Shown here piece by piece: positions 11,885-23,634 of a stretch of DNA of 64,000 bases; the first letter of the stretch is position 1, and every line of letters starts with the position of its first letter. The notes beneath the pieces are model-generated. The model worked only from the letters and a program-made list of their open reading frames with translations, did no database searches and was not told the DNA's origin. Made by a program: the position numbers and the translations under genes. The stretch spans positions 238,373 through 302,372 of the forward strand of contig JAHQIW010007217.1 of the NCBI GenBank assembly GCA_019055375.1, written 5' to 3'. This DNA is from Parelaphostrongylus tenuis. Lineage: Eukaryota > Nematoda > Chromadorea > Rhabditida > Metastrongylidae.

Positions 11885-13510
11885 ACTCTTAAATCTATAA
11901 ATTCACTTATACTCGATAATAAACCCGCGCTGCTGATTTCGTTTGATATAAATGGTAGTTTGAAGGTAATTCTATTCAGTGTTAAGTATTGTTCTTTCGG
12001 GATCTAATTCCACTTTTCGAATATTCCCGAATGGCAAATGTTTTGTAGCCGTTGGAAATGGCAAGTTTCAAAGCCAAATTTAACGTTCCTTTCCTCTTCT
12101 CCTGTGCACACATTTTTAGCCGTTCGAAACATGTTTTTAATTAGCGATTTTTTCATGTGGAAAGGATGAGAGGAAAGGTGACTGACCAAAATGTTTTTCT
12201 ATTTGGTTTTCGATACCACTTTGTAGCATTAACCACTATCCAAAAGCTTTACCTGGACGTTTAAGAATGGAAGTCAGCTCCCGTGTGGACTCTGTCAAGT
12301 AAATTTTGTGTGCTCTGACTGTGCGTTCAAGACTTTAAAACATTTGTCCATTTCCTCTTGTGTGGAACAGACAATGAAACAGTCGCCTATATACTAGCAG
12401 AAGAGCAATGGGAGATAAACGAGAACTGGAGCTACCACCTTATATATAAAAGCGATGGCAAAACTAGGTGCCAAATGTCGACCCATGGCTAACCCCTGAG
12501 TTGTGTAAGGTAGTTACCCGACCACCGAAAGATTTAACAACTGAAACATTATTTGAGGAGGGTCACTAGTTGTTGAACTGAGTAGCCATACATATTTACT
12601 TTTTGTTCATTCTGTTAGACATTCGAAAATGGCTTGCATTGCAGAGTCATTTGATAGGCTTGTATAGAATGAGGTAACATCAAATCACTCCATTACGTGC
12701 GAGTTGTTTTATTTGCGGCCAACGTAGGTGATCTAGGAACATCTGAGTTTTCGGTAGATGGAATGGTATTGATTTGAGCACCTGAGCAAAAATAAGATTT
12801 TAAACTGCGTTATTCTATCCATTGGTCCGCCTATACAACTGATGATAGGTCTAACCTTGTATGTTGATGGATCGGTTGACACTACATCATCAACAGATGT
12901 AAGTTTATGCGTTTTTATGAGAAGTTATAGGACCGGACAAATAGGATTATTGTTTGTTCTTGAGTCGAGAGATAACTAAAGTTTCCAAACCCGCTGCACT
13001 TGCCGTGTTGACCCGTTCTTTGTTTAAATTTTCACATTGGAGTTTATATTCCTACTCAGAAGATGGGCGATAGAGGGAGACATCTTGAAGATGTTTCTTC
13101 GTTATTTCGACATCCTGCTGATTTGGAATTACTACAAATTCCCCACCTTTATCACCTACGGATAGATGGATAGATTTTGATCCTAAGAGCTCCCTAATTT
13201 GAGACAGTTGTTTTTCTTTGTGTGCCAGAATGAAGCTAAGTTTTCCATGCCGAGCGTTACGTCCCGTAACACAGAGACTCTTGATCTCTCTAAAACGCCG
13301 TGATTTTTTGATTTATCGATATTATCGCGAAAATCGACGCTTTCACGTCTTGCTTTTGATCAAAGGCAGTCAAACTTTCTTCTCAAATTATTTTTGATAA
13401 TGCGTTGGATATTATTACAGACAGCTATTGATTCGCTTACTATTCTTCCTCAAAGCGTTTCTCTAGATACTGAGCACAATAATGTTCTTTTGATACACAT
13501 TTGATTGTGT
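11885..13510 (-). mobile_element. Penelope-like element copy C, reverse transcriptase part
   Basis: The minus strand, read from 13.5 kb downwards: an N-terminal region that mirrors copy D at 14.09-14.3 kb; VRPIISCIGGPMDRI-like sequence near 12.83 kb (12.79-12.86 kb), the conserved PLE stretch before the palm; FDVTSFYTSLSNDSAMQA (near 12.65 kb); and YIGDCFIVCSTQEEMDKCFK (near 12.38 kb), the catalytic box in which the usual YIDD reads YIGD. Multiple stops. The change in the catalytic Asp pair makes this copy inactive. Confidence 0.78.
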
Positions 13511-13514
13511 AAAA

Positions 13515-13690
13515 AAGCATTTCGTCCTTCGTTTGATCTTTTAACCTGACTTAGTCAGCTTATGAATAAGATCCCCCAAATCATTCAAATAGACTGATAC
13601 TACATACGTCCAGGCTTTGACGAAGGTGGGTCGTCGAACGTCAGGCGAATTACTACGACTAATTTACCAACGTCGCGTTAGCTAATCAAG
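13515..13690 (+). mobile_element. Penelope-like element terminal repeat (pseudo-LTR piece)
   Basis: About 175 bases that repeat the tail of copy B (11.66-11.83 kb) in the same orientation. Shared features are GATCTTTT.ACCTGAC, CATACGTCCAGGCT, the hammerhead-like motif (13612-13646) and GCGTTAGCTAA. It lies upstream of copy D (plus strand), where a PLE pseudo-LTR would be expected, and abuts the 5' end of copy C on the opposite strand. Confidence 0.65.
13612..13646 (+). ncRNA. Penelope-associated hammerhead-like motif (terminal repeat before copy D)
   Basis: AGGCU, UUGACGA, A, GGU...GUC stem II, GAACGUC (one A missing from GAAAC) and AGGC. The order of elements is kept but the core has two changes. 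It marks the pseudo-LTR upstream of PLE copy D. Confidence 0.35.
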
Positions 13691-14039
13691 ATAAGTTTTC
13701 TCGATTTCCATTTATCAGTTAATTTAATTTTCAATTATCAAACTATCAAACCATTTAATAATTTAATTGTTTCCACAATAACGAACAATTAATAATTTAA
13801 TTGTTTTCACAATAACAAACAATTAATGAGTTGACAAAAATTAATTAAATTTTCATATATCATTTATGCCGAAGTTTTTAGAAAGTCGAACTTTTGAATG
13901 CCTGCGATATGTACCAGCAAGATATTCTCGACTTGTTAAGGACGTAATGTCATTAAGACAAAAATTAATTTTATACCATATAGGAAGCTATACGTATTCG
14001 ATTCACCAAAGAACTCTCCAAAGATACTGAGCTTTGATA

Positions 14040-14940
14040 CACAATTATTTTGCATCTCTTTAAGATGCGTCCAGAACGAATGCTCTCCTACATAAGCAAA
14101 TATGTGTCAATTAAAAACATCATTGTGTTCAGTATCTGGAGAAAATCTTTTGGGGAAGAATAGTAAATGAATCAATAGCCAATTGTCATGCTATGCGGCG
14201 CAATATCACAGATAATCCAAAAAGAAAGTTTGACTGCCTTGAATCAAAATCAAGACGCAAAAGCGTCAATTTCCGCGATAATATCGATACTCGAATAATC
14301 GCGGCGCTTTAGAGAGATCAAGAGTCACTGTGTTAGGTGACGAAACGCTTGCGGAAGATGCGCGTTCATTATTGAGATTGGGTCCAAGTTTTGCACCTAG
14401 TCAACCCATTCCTAATTTAATCCTGCGCAGGATCGTAAACAGTTCACAAGAACTTCAAAATCAACTGCGCTACAAGGCTAGAATAGAAGGGTTAGGTAAC
14501 GAGAAACAAACAGAGGCGCTGCCACCCATTCCCTTCCCGCAAGCTTATTACAATGAAAAAACCAATTAGCGAACTCGACCCTATTTTTCACGTTTTCTCA
14601 AACGGAGTTCTGCAAATACTCAACCACTTTCGGCATGGAAAACTAGGCTCCAATCTGACACACAAACAGAAACAGTTGTCCCAAATCAAGGAGCTCCTAG
14701 GATCAAAATCTATCCGTCTAACCGCAAGTGATAAAGGTGGGTAACTTGTAGTAATTCCAAATTCCAAAGGTATTGTTTCTTCGTTTCGGAAGAAAAACTC
14801 AAGATATAACATATAACTCTGCTACTAAAAGACTGAATACTTCTATTTTGCCTTAATAAAGATAAATCAATTGTTACTATGACCACTTTGATGGAGTTTA
14901 GGAGGCCAGAACATCCTAATTGCTTCAAACACTGGCTCTC
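14040..14940 (+). mobile_element. Penelope-like element copy D, N-terminal region
   Basis: The plus strand encodes DETLAEDARSLLRLGPSFAP (14330 on), then LDPIFHVFSNGVLQILNHFR and, in the next frame, IRLTASDKGG (14553-14744), the PLE N-terminal helical region and the K/SDKGGxxVV box at the start of the reverse transcriptase fingers. The same words occur in copy G (LIKLGPSFSPAQP, IDPIFRAFSDELFHVLNRYR). Similarity fades soon after VVIPNSK; the palm and endonuclease-like domains are missing. A 5' segment at 14.09-14.18 kb is shared in inverted orientation with copy C. Confidence 0.75.
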
Positions 14941-15404
14941 GACGACATTAAGATACTACGAGATTTTCTCTAAACGTTAATATGCTAGAAAATCGATCGA
15001 TCATCGCCTTAACCCACCTCACTGCCTCACCCAGATGCCGGTGAGTTGGTCCAAGACCACTTGTTCGCGTATGTGATATCAGCTTACTTTTCCTGCTGCA
15101 CTGTAGATAAAAGGTTTTGCCAGAAAGTAAGTACAGCGTTGAAGTCAGCAAACATTGCGCTGTGGAATTGTCAATAATAACTCAATTAAAGAGCTCTGTC
15201 TTGCGAGGAAAAATGCGTGTGTGAAACACAAGGGATTTGCTTCCGTAATAGCGTCAAAAAAGGCTGTTTCGAAATAGGATAGGTGTGGCTGTAACCAGAC
15301 ATTCAAGCTTTCGAATGATTACCAACACTCCTATGAAAAGTTCCTGTCCAACGAATGAGATCGGTTTCTTTCATTGTCGCCTAAGAATGGACAAGCACCG
15401 CATA

Positions 15405-15450
15405 TGCATATATATATATATATTTTTATATATATACATATATATATTCC
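15405..15450. repeat. (TA)n microsatellite, interrupted
   Basis: Alternating TATATA with short T-rich interruptions. A similar shorter tract lies at 16919-16960. Confidence 0.9.
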
Positions 15451-15544
15451 TGCATTTTATATCATACTACTTCACGTCCTCAGTTTTCGTCTTAGCGTTT
15501 TTCTCATCACACTGTCAATATTATCTAATTTTCAGCACATGGAA

Positions 15545-16470
15545 TTAATCCGCCAAAACATCGGTAATTTCCTTTTGCGTCGCACATATGACATACTATA
15601 GATAATATAACACTATATAAAACGAGAACTGATAGATGGTACGATTCTGCAACAACTACTGCTTGAGAAGTTCACCAAGGATATCCAACGCCACGTTATA
15701 AAGAAAAAACGTCAAAGAGGGGGCGCGTGGGTTGACGGAAGAAATACTTGGCAAGTATCAAAGAGTACATTAACGAGAAACTTCAACCTCAAAACTATGT
15801 GCGCAAAAAAGTTGTCCTAGGATATGATGTCATGGACACAAATGTTGGAGCTCCTCCACAAGCCCATTCAAGTCAGCAGAAAATAATAACAAGAAAACCG
15901 TGTTCCTATTGCGAAAAGGCAGGGCAGTCAACTCAATACAGCTCCGGAGAAAGCACGGATGAAAAGGAACTCAAAAGGGACATTAACGACACAGAGCATG
16001 AGGACGAGGATGACTATGAACTTTCTCTGTGAATACTAAACTCTGAACAACGGCCCAACAACAATGTCAAATGCATGCACATTGCACAGACGATGGCGAA
16101 CACAAGGCCTCCTGTTGTATATCAGAAACTGGATAATAATCCCGTCATGAGAAGCAACGAGGGAGTCGCCGACAGATTTGAGCAACCCGACAGTCAACTT
16201 GACGTACGCGAGCACCCTTATGAGGCATTTGTCACACCACAAGTAATCAAGGCAGAACGACATGAAAACGAAATCCTGTGGAAAAGACGTCGCAAAGCAT
16301 CCATGCCATTTGAACGAGATAAGGATCGTGTGCACCATTCTTTCGAGGGGCGGGGATTATAGCAGTTGTTCTGTCAAAAAACTGCTATTTCCTTCTGCGT
16401 GGCACATATACATACTATATATAATAGTAATAGTGATAGATAGATAATAGATAAGATAATACAACAAGTC
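15545..16470 (+). mobile_element. Possible miniature LTR-type element with gag-like remnant
   Basis: Two related blocks in direct orientation (ATTTCCTTTTGCGTCGCACA at 15.56 kb and ATTTCCTTCTGCGTGGCACA at 16.38 kb, each followed by an AT-rich ATACTATA.ATAAT stretch) flank about 0.8 kb. Just before the right block is a purine-rich GAGGGGCGGGGA, as expected of a polypurine tract. Between them are two adjacent open frames: 15748-16032 (contains a CSYCEKAGQS Cys pair and an acidic C-terminus) and 16075-16362 (RFEQPDSQLDVREHPYEAFV). These could be remnants of a gag-like protein. No protease, reverse transcriptase or integrase is present. The interpretation is tentative. Confidence 0.4.
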
Positions 16471-17559
16471 ACTATGTAAAGGATGAAAATGTAAAACAAA
16501 TTTATCGAATAAGTGTAACATTGTATTCTGTGGTTACTGGCTCAAGTAATCAGAAGGCGACGTGATTTGCGTGCTTATCTGCCCGAGATCGCGATGTAGC
16601 ACGGACTTTGCCGCTGGTGGACACCTGTCGACGAGGTGGTTGCCCAGTGGTCAAGGAAAATGACGATGTTGGAAGGTCGCACCCACAATGGCACTTGATT
16701 CGTCTTTTCAATCTCATTGCTTGCTCGTTTTCTTTATCTTCTTCTACTCATCTCTCAGTAATGTTAACTAGGTGTCAAGACATCAGCTATCAATTACCCC
16801 TTCCTACATATATCACGAATCAATCACTCATTTTTGGCGTCGTCACTCACTTGTCCTTGGCATCAATTTTATCGTTCTCTTGTATGATTAAGTTCGTATC
16901 GTTAATGCTCATGACGGTTGTTATATATATATGTGTTTATATATTTTTGATATATTTTTTCGTTATAAAAATAAATCCTATTTCAGAATGACACGTGGCG
17001 GGTAACTGCTATCTGCAAATTCAACAGTCAATGCCACTGAACGAATCCTTTCTATGTTAATTGAATAGTAAAGAAGAATCCTTCTAAAATCGACTTAAAC
17101 TATCAATATCTAACGCGATAACATTAAAACGGTTAAAGTCGTCTCCAAGAATAATTCCTCATAGCTTATTTTGAGCCTATCATAAAGTCTGTTGTGGCCC
17201 ACAGATAGTGCTAGACATTTCAAGTTTTGGTCACCCTGATAATGAAGTTCACTGAGAATTGAGATATGCTAGCAAAATGATGAAAGAATTTTTCTTTCGT
17301 TCCGAATGCATTGTATTCAAGGCATTTTGGGCGTTATTACATGTTCACGCAAATGGTACGTTGATGTAAAAGTGATAGCGATTTAAGACCGTGAATTTTG
17401 GATCATGATAACTAGGCTCGAGAAACGGCTATATCAAGCAAAATAGTAACCATTACAATTGACGTATTTTTGCCAACGAGAATTAAGTTTGTCTCTTTCT
17501 GAAGCTCAAAATCGGTGACTTGAATCTAGTGAAAACTTGGAAAGCATTTTCGACATCCA

Positions 17560-18300
17560 TTTAGTTGTGGAGGTGGCAGTAAGCTATAGATACGCTTGAA
17601 GAAGTGGTAGACTGTATGCGCAGTTCCGACAAATATGAAGAATGAGGCGAAAACATCGCAGCTCAAAATTCTCAAATTTTTGAAGCGTTTGCTGAGCAAC
17701 GAATGACTGGCGCGTTGTCATGAAGAAGCATCGGGCTCTTTCTGTTGAGCAATGCCGACTAAAGGCGTAGCAAATTTTGGTGCATCTCATCGAACTACTG
17801 AGCATAAATCTCAGATGTCATGGTTTTACCGGGATTCACAACGCTAGTGGATTGGACAGGCAGCAGACTACCGCATAGTTATATGCCTTCTTTGGTGAGC
17901 TTTCGATTTTGTAAAATGTTTTGGAGCTTTTTCTCGGTCCAACGACTGAGATGATCATCGTCGGTTCTCATATATTGTCTACTGTCCATCGCACTTAACG
18001 CTAAAATAGGGAAATATTCCATGGTTTTTGTGTGGAATAAGGGATCACGGCACTTCATAACGCCAATTTTTCAAATTTTAGGTGATTTCATGAGAAACCT
18101 TCTTATCGGGGCTTTTTCACTTCCTCAGTTTCTTTCAAATGACGATCTACCGTAGACTGGTTGACATCGAATTCTTCTGCAAGATTTCGTGCAGTTATAA
18201 GAGGAACAGCTTGAATTGATGCTTTCACCTGGTAAATGTCAACGTTAATCTTCCATGGCCAAACCACTGCCTTACTCATCTTCAAGGCTGTCGTCTTCCT
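17560..18300 (-). mobile_element. Degenerate mariner transposase
   Basis: The minus strand shows an N-terminal helix-turn-helix piece (LAEEFDVNQSTVDRHLKETE, 18.10-18.28 kb) matching the mariner DNA-binding motif, and further downstream a C-terminal piece with SFVAQQTLQKFENFELRCF (17.6-17.75 kb) that matches the mariner block following the catalytic DNAxPH box. The two parts are in different frames and the middle is unreadable. No clear terminal inverted repeats were seen. This is a second mariner lineage, distinct in sequence from the element at 21.1-22.1 kb. Confidence 0.7.
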
Positions 18301-19334
18301 TGCGAAACTTCTTCAACCACCGCTGCGCTGTAGGTCCGTTAGCTCTTTCAGGGTCAAATGCGTTATGTTGCGAGTTGTCTTCTTTACAACCGTTATGACT
18401 TTTGCACTAAGGTACATCTCTCCCGCATTCTAAGGTAATTATTAAATATTTAGGAGGTAAAGTGTCCTCACCAGCAAAACATAGAGCGAAGAATGCGCAT
18501 GAAGATGATTTACAATAAAACAACATTAATATGAGAATATGTTCCAATATTAAAAGAAAATTTCAGCAATGCAAAGTCGTCATTCTTTTGTATCGACATG
18601 CTAAAAGGGGAACCTTTTGACTTTAGCCTTCTAAACGCTATTAGACTGGATGAATTAACAATGTTGAGACTTTCGGAAATCGATTTTTTTCCACTTCGAG
18701 AGAAAACAAGAAGAATTTCTGCTGAAGATTTCAGAGGTGCTGTTTTAAAACCCGGCTTTTTTTTCCTTAATCATATTGAGAAAGAAAACAGGAACTTCCG
18801 CTAAAGTGGCCTAACATCGCAAATTTTCATTGTTTGTGATTCGTGTGTTACACACACTAAATCCCTCTTTTTTTTGAAAATTTGAAATAGTTCATGGCTC
18901 AACAGCGCCTTCCATGACGAAAATTTTCCAAAATAAACATTGTGTACTATAGCGGTTTTCTGCAAAACATCAAAACAAATCTAGGTAAATGCTCAAGACT
19001 GTGGAGTGACATGTAGAACTTTGATTGAGATAACTCGCTTCTCTCTCCTTCCGGGGCGTGTGCTAACCTTACACCACCAGGGTCCCTTTGTGCTAACACC
19101 GTTTCTGCGATACAAAGTGTTGGTGTTGTCCGAAACAGATCACTAACTCGTTTGAAATGTCATACACCTGCATTGGGCCCGTTTAAGACGACAGCCAATG
19201 GATATATATGTGTGGGATAATTTTTCGTTTTACAATTTCCCCGCTTTAGCACGGTTATGATGCTATCTGTCCAATACTTGAAATTTCCAGTATTTTTACT
19301 ACATTCCTTGAAGTGTTATTAAGTTTCATATATG

Positions 19335-19620
19335 CCTAAGAGAATTAAGTGGTGAGCAAAAACACGGCCTCAGGCGGGAATCGAACTCTCGTTTCATCCA
19401 TTAGCTAGCAGCTAACAACCTTTAACAGGTTTGCTCCGATGTTGACATTAAGATGTTGAAGAATGAGTGGTGGCGCGAATGTGCATCGGTGGTGTAGTGG
19501 TAGCAGCACACGTCCCCGGTATGGATGGAACGCGAGATCGATTCCCAACTGAAGCCGTTTTTTGCTCACCAATATATTCTCTTAGGTGAATATGTTCAAT
19601 AATTTTAAGTGGCATGCAAA
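19335..19620. repeat. Head-to-head pair of the tRNA-derived SINE
   Basis: A plus-strand copy occupies about 19455-19620 (GGTGGTGTAGTGGTAGCAGC, box B GATCGATTCCC, tail TTTTTTGCTCACCAA). A minus-strand copy lies at about 19335-19440 (GAATTAAGTGGTGAGCAAAA, CCTCAGGCGGGAATCGAACT read on the plus strand). The two share tail and tRNA-like parts in opposite orientation, separated by a short segment, forming an imperfect hairpin. The minus copy is truncated before box A. Confidence 0.65.
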
Positions 19621-20584
19621 ACTTTGAAGCTTCGCATCACAAAAATAGTTATAGCAGAACAAGAGCATCGTTAGTGCAATGATTAGTAAGCGCTTCAGGG
19701 CGAAAGAGACGTAAATCATCTATCGCTTAAAGTTCACAATCTTGCATATCACACAACATTCTCGCTCATATAATTAAAAAATTATTGCAATGCTATTAGA
19801 GCGGTAAAAAAGAGATATTCCTACATTAAACAGGTAAATATTTTACTGGCCAAAGATTCCACGAAAACTCACTTTTGATCCACCATGACCGATGCACTCA
19901 CTTACTTTCGAACACTCTGTCGTTATTATAAGAAGGAGAACACACTGTGTGATGGTTTCGATCATGATTTAATGAAGTGTAGTTCTTGATATTTCATTTT
20001 CTTACATATCTTACCGGTTGTAGTCTTATTGATAACTCATTCAAAAACTCTGAGGTAATAACTATGTTTTTCGTTGTGAAGTGTCCGTGATTTCCTTGCT
20101 CTTTGTACATCACATTCATTAGACGCGCATAGATTTCACTCTTTTGTTGATAATTACGACGAATTGGTAATAATATGCTTTCTTTCGTGGAGAGAAGCGC
20201 TCAAGCGTTAATGTGAAGTTCTTTATTAAACCTTGCTTTACGACTCAATTTTCTTTTCCAGAAGTACGAGTGACGTTGTGACGGTTCTCACAAAGTACAT
20301 CGAACCAGTTTTTAGTAGAACGGGACTTGCTGCTAGTCGGAAAAAAGCCCGTTTTGTCTAAAACTAATTTCGTGGATTTAGAAAAAGGAAATTTGACTGC
20401 AGAGAGTGTTAATCATTATAATTATTGTTATCCAGGCAATGGTTTCTCAAACACCGTATTATCAGAACAGTTTTTTTTTTTCATATCTTCCATTCCGAGT
20501 GCTTCTTTAGACCACGCTCATATTTCAGTATGCCTGATAGTCATTTTTGAGTCATGCATGTGGCTTCTTATGTGCACTTATACA

Positions 20585-20629
20585 GTGTTATACACGTGTT
20601 TCGGCCTTGCACAGCCTCGTCGGCAGCAC
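20585..20629 (-). ncRNA. Hammerhead ribozyme, partly decayed copy
   Basis: Minus strand: core CCGACGA (one change from CUGANGA at an otherwise invariant U), stem II GGCU/GGCC-type with four pairs around GUGCAA, GAAA, stem III ACACGUGU, cleavage base A, stem I with five of six positions able to pair. The stem III block is identical to the 24.1 kb copy. The U-to-C change in the core would be expected to abolish or greatly weaken cleavage. Confidence 0.55.
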
Positions 20630-20889
20630 AGTTTCTTTTGTCATAGCCAATCAGTCTTAGCCAGCCAAAAGCCAGTACAAAGAGAGGAGCAGATCCATGA
20701 CTTAATAATATCAGTGCCTATTTTCTTGGAGCTGCAGGTTACAATCTACGTGCTCTTTTTGTAAGCCATTTGATAATATCCTCAGAAGAAAAAATTCCAT
20801 GCCGGTGGAAGATTTCTCAATAGATATCCTATCAAAGAAGAGTAGCTGAAAACATTTTTTTACTGCCTTCCAATATACTTGTCGAGTGT

Positions 20890-21137
20890 GCTCTGCAGGT
20901 TTCTACAATGATCTTGAGCATGTCGACGATTTTGAATGAAGTACTGACATTTGAGCAAGCAGATCCTGAAAGGGTTTTGGTGCATAGATCACATCCAAAC
21001 CGTGTCAAGCTGTGGTCTGTCGCCAATACCATCTGCTCTTTGTCTTGGTCTTTATTGACTGTAATAAAGCGTTTGACAGCGTCAAAACTAGTGCAATTCT
21101 ATCAGCGTTCTTCGACCAAGGTGTAGAGTCGTCCTAT
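20890..21137 (+). mobile_element. LINE reverse transcriptase fragment, cut by a mariner insertion
   Basis: The plus strand around 21.05-21.13 kb reads KAFDSVKTSAILSAFFDQGV, a typical LINE palm A motif (F.D..KAFDSV) and the following helix; upstream sequence (SKLWSVANTICS in an adjacent frame) fits the preceding DHIxTV region. The recognisable sequence ends at 21137, where the terminal inverted repeat of a mariner-like element begins. I could not find the continuation on the far side of the mariner. The protein differs from the RTE copies elsewhere in the window, so it may be a second LINE lineage. Confidence 0.55.
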
Positions 21138-22130
21138 ACAAGGTGGACGAAAAGTTGAGATAATTTTTTCAGATTTTTCAACAATAAAAAAACACTTCAT
21201 AAACAATGAATTCACTAAGTTGTAGGAATAATTACGTTTATTAGATCAACAATTATGAAAATAAACAAAAAAGTTAATAACAAATTCTCAAAATGCCTTC
21301 TTCGGCCTCTACATTGACGAGGTCGCTTGCGAAAGTTTTCATCGTTGCTCGCACACATTTCTACGTAATTCCATCCCGAATGAATGTCAAAGCCATTTTG
21401 AGCGCATCTGCGCTAGTGGAGCGAGTAACCGAGACTTTTGCTTCATTATGGGCACATAGAGTGATCCCATTGGGTTGAGAATTGGCGAGTTTAACGGCCA
21501 AGTTCCCATTCACCCGAAAGTCTAGGAATAGCTCTTGAGAGATGGTAATCGGTGAGCGGGCCGAATGCCCAGGACCCCAGTCCTGCTGAAGCGTAAAGCA
21601 GCCGTTAGCGCCAATTTTGACGTCTCTGTTAATAAATACCAACGGCATCCTCCCGCTTTTTTCTTTCATGTTTTTGTTTCCAGGAAGTGAAGGCGAGAGA
21701 TCTTGTAACTGCGCAGCTCCAGCTTATTTTCAGTAATATTTCGAAAGCTGCACTCGCTGATCTCGAGCTCCGTTGCCATTTTGCGCATCGAACGCTCCAG
21801 ATTTCGTCAAACTCCACATTTCTCTTGAGTGATTTCCGGAGCAGACGTAGTGGTATCACATTTTCGAGGACGATCCCCAATCCCTTCAGATGAGTTGAGT
21901 AATGTCGACCGTTCTCGTTGCCGTGTTGTGCAACTCAACTACTGCGATGTATTGATTTTTTACAATTCATAACTTAAGCAGACCTGAAAATAAACAAATA
22001 AGTAAGATGAATTCTAGGCCGAAAATGAACAAACAGTTCAGTAAAATTGATACCATTAATCAAAAATATTTTATCAGCGCTAAAATTAGCAGAATAAAGA
22101 ACTATTATGACTTTTTGAGCACCCCGTATA
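21138..22130 (-). mobile_element. Tc1/mariner-family element with terminal inverted repeats, defective transposase
   Basis: The minus strand encodes a decayed DDE transposase. GCFTLQQDWGPGHSA corresponds to the mariner xxQQDxAPxH box with the second catalytic Asp; NSQPNG resembles the NSPDLNP box with its catalytic position degraded; AKVSVTRSTSADALKMAL matches the C-terminal ...SxDALKxAL helix. An upstream piece around 21.7-21.85 kb looks like the helix-turn-helix region in a shifted frame. Termini at 21138 (ACAAGGTGGACGAAAAGT) and 22130 (plus strand ...AGCACCCCGTAT) are imperfect inverted repeats next to TA dinucleotides, the expected target. The element is short (about 1 kb) and internally deleted. 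Confidence 0.7.
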
Positions 22131-22904
22131 TGATTTTATCTTTTATCGCTAGTGCAATGCAAAAACACACTCTTCCCATTGACCACTCACCGTGCTCATT
22201 AGGATAGATGTATTCGACAGAGTGACACTATAGCGTCGAAGCTATTCACTACCGCACTGCAGTGCGCAATGAAGCTGCCCTATTGGAGCAAAAAGGGCAG
22301 ACGGGAATTATATTTCTGAGAAGTACCAATCAAGAAGTATCGATGCTTAATAAACGCAACGAAACGGATTAAAAATCAGATTATGCCTAGAAAAAGGCGA
22401 AGGTGTAATTAATGAATAATTCATGACACGAAGGTGATCAAATAAAACTAAATGGTTCTCTGATTAGGGAGACCACCTTGTAAATGGGCCTTGGACGTTC
22501 AATGAGCATGGCGAACAACATTAAGAGAAATTAAACTGTAGAATGAAAGCAGTGCGGGTCAAAATTGAGTCTTGCCAAGAAGCTGTCAACCAAACAACGA
22601 ACTCCGTGCTCACCCTTCCGATTAAAGCCTCTCAGCACTCTGTTATGCGGCGAAGATGTAGGCTCATGCTTCAGTCAAGTCAAGAAATCTGTACACCACT
22701 CACAGAGCACATGAACGGAGTTTTGTGAAATTCAATAGGCTTGCAACGCCTAGTTGGTCTGTGCAGCTCAGATGTCCAAAAACTATCCTATCTTGGAGTT
22801 CCAAAAATATATCCATCGCTAGCGATGCACAGATGCGCCGGTCAGTTAAGAAGAAAAATAGATGACTTGCTGTGTTGTAGCGTAGAAAAAGCTGTGGCAA
22901 AACA

Positions 22905-22970
22905 AGCGTAGGTAGTGCAACTCGTTAAACACGCGTTTGCAATGCGGGTTCGAGTCTTGCCTGATGTCAA
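22905..22970 (+). repeat. tRNA-like fragment
   Basis: GTAGTGCAACTCGTTAAACA followed by a good box B (GCGGGTTCGAGTCTTGCCTG). The T-arm is well formed; the acceptor ends do not pair. Most likely a tRNA-derived SINE remnant of another subfamily. Confidence 0.35.
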
Positions 22971-23580
22971 GATTTTGCACAGCACTCAACATCGGCGGGT
23001 ATATTTGCAACATCATAACATCTCTGAAAGCGGTTAAGTACAAGAATTCTGTTATAACAAATGACTGCCCGACAGAAGAGTGAAGTGTACTCTAAGAGAA
23101 CGATTTTTTCTTGGTTGACCATCCATGCATGAACGGACGTGGTTGTAGTAATGCCAATCATCCGCATGAGCAGATAGCAACAAGTTTAGGACATCGGAAC
23201 AGTTCTTACTTACGTCAACATGTTCGAAACAATTCACCATCATGGACGACATTTGCGCGGGAGAAACTAGAAATTGTACTGGTGATCTAAACTGTGCACT
23301 ATTGGTGGAGACAAGGCATTCAGGTATGCTTACTGCAGTGGTATCCTAGTAGGTTCTGCTAACGCGAAATTGACTGAGTGCCATGTTTTGCTTTTAGTAC
23401 TTTTACGAAGAGGTGTGAATATTGAGCTGATAGTTTTCTCTGTGTAACTTTGACATCTCATGAGGACCAGTCGCATACGGTTCTTCTGTAACCATTGCCG
23501 TTAGGAATTACCTTTATTGAGAGAACTGACTAATTTCAAAAAAAAAGAATGTTCAAAGCCTAAGCGAGATTGGTATGCCA

Positions 23581-23634
23581 GGGCCATACACCGGTGTTTC
23601 GGAGGTCTCGCCCTGCCCTCCTCGTCAGTTACCC
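23581..23634 (-). ncRNA. Type I hammerhead ribozyme, second copy
   Basis: Minus strand: CUGACGA core, stem II GGAGG/CCUCC (five pairs, longer loop than at 24.1 kb), GAAA, stem III ACACCGGUGU (four pairs around CG), cleavage base A, then stem I. Stem I is weaker: the first pair A-U holds, the second is mismatched, then one G-U and three G-C pairs. Stem II has changed in both strands compared with the 24.1 kb copy while pairing is kept, which supports the fold. It lies about 0.5 kb from that copy in the same orientation. Confidence 0.68.
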
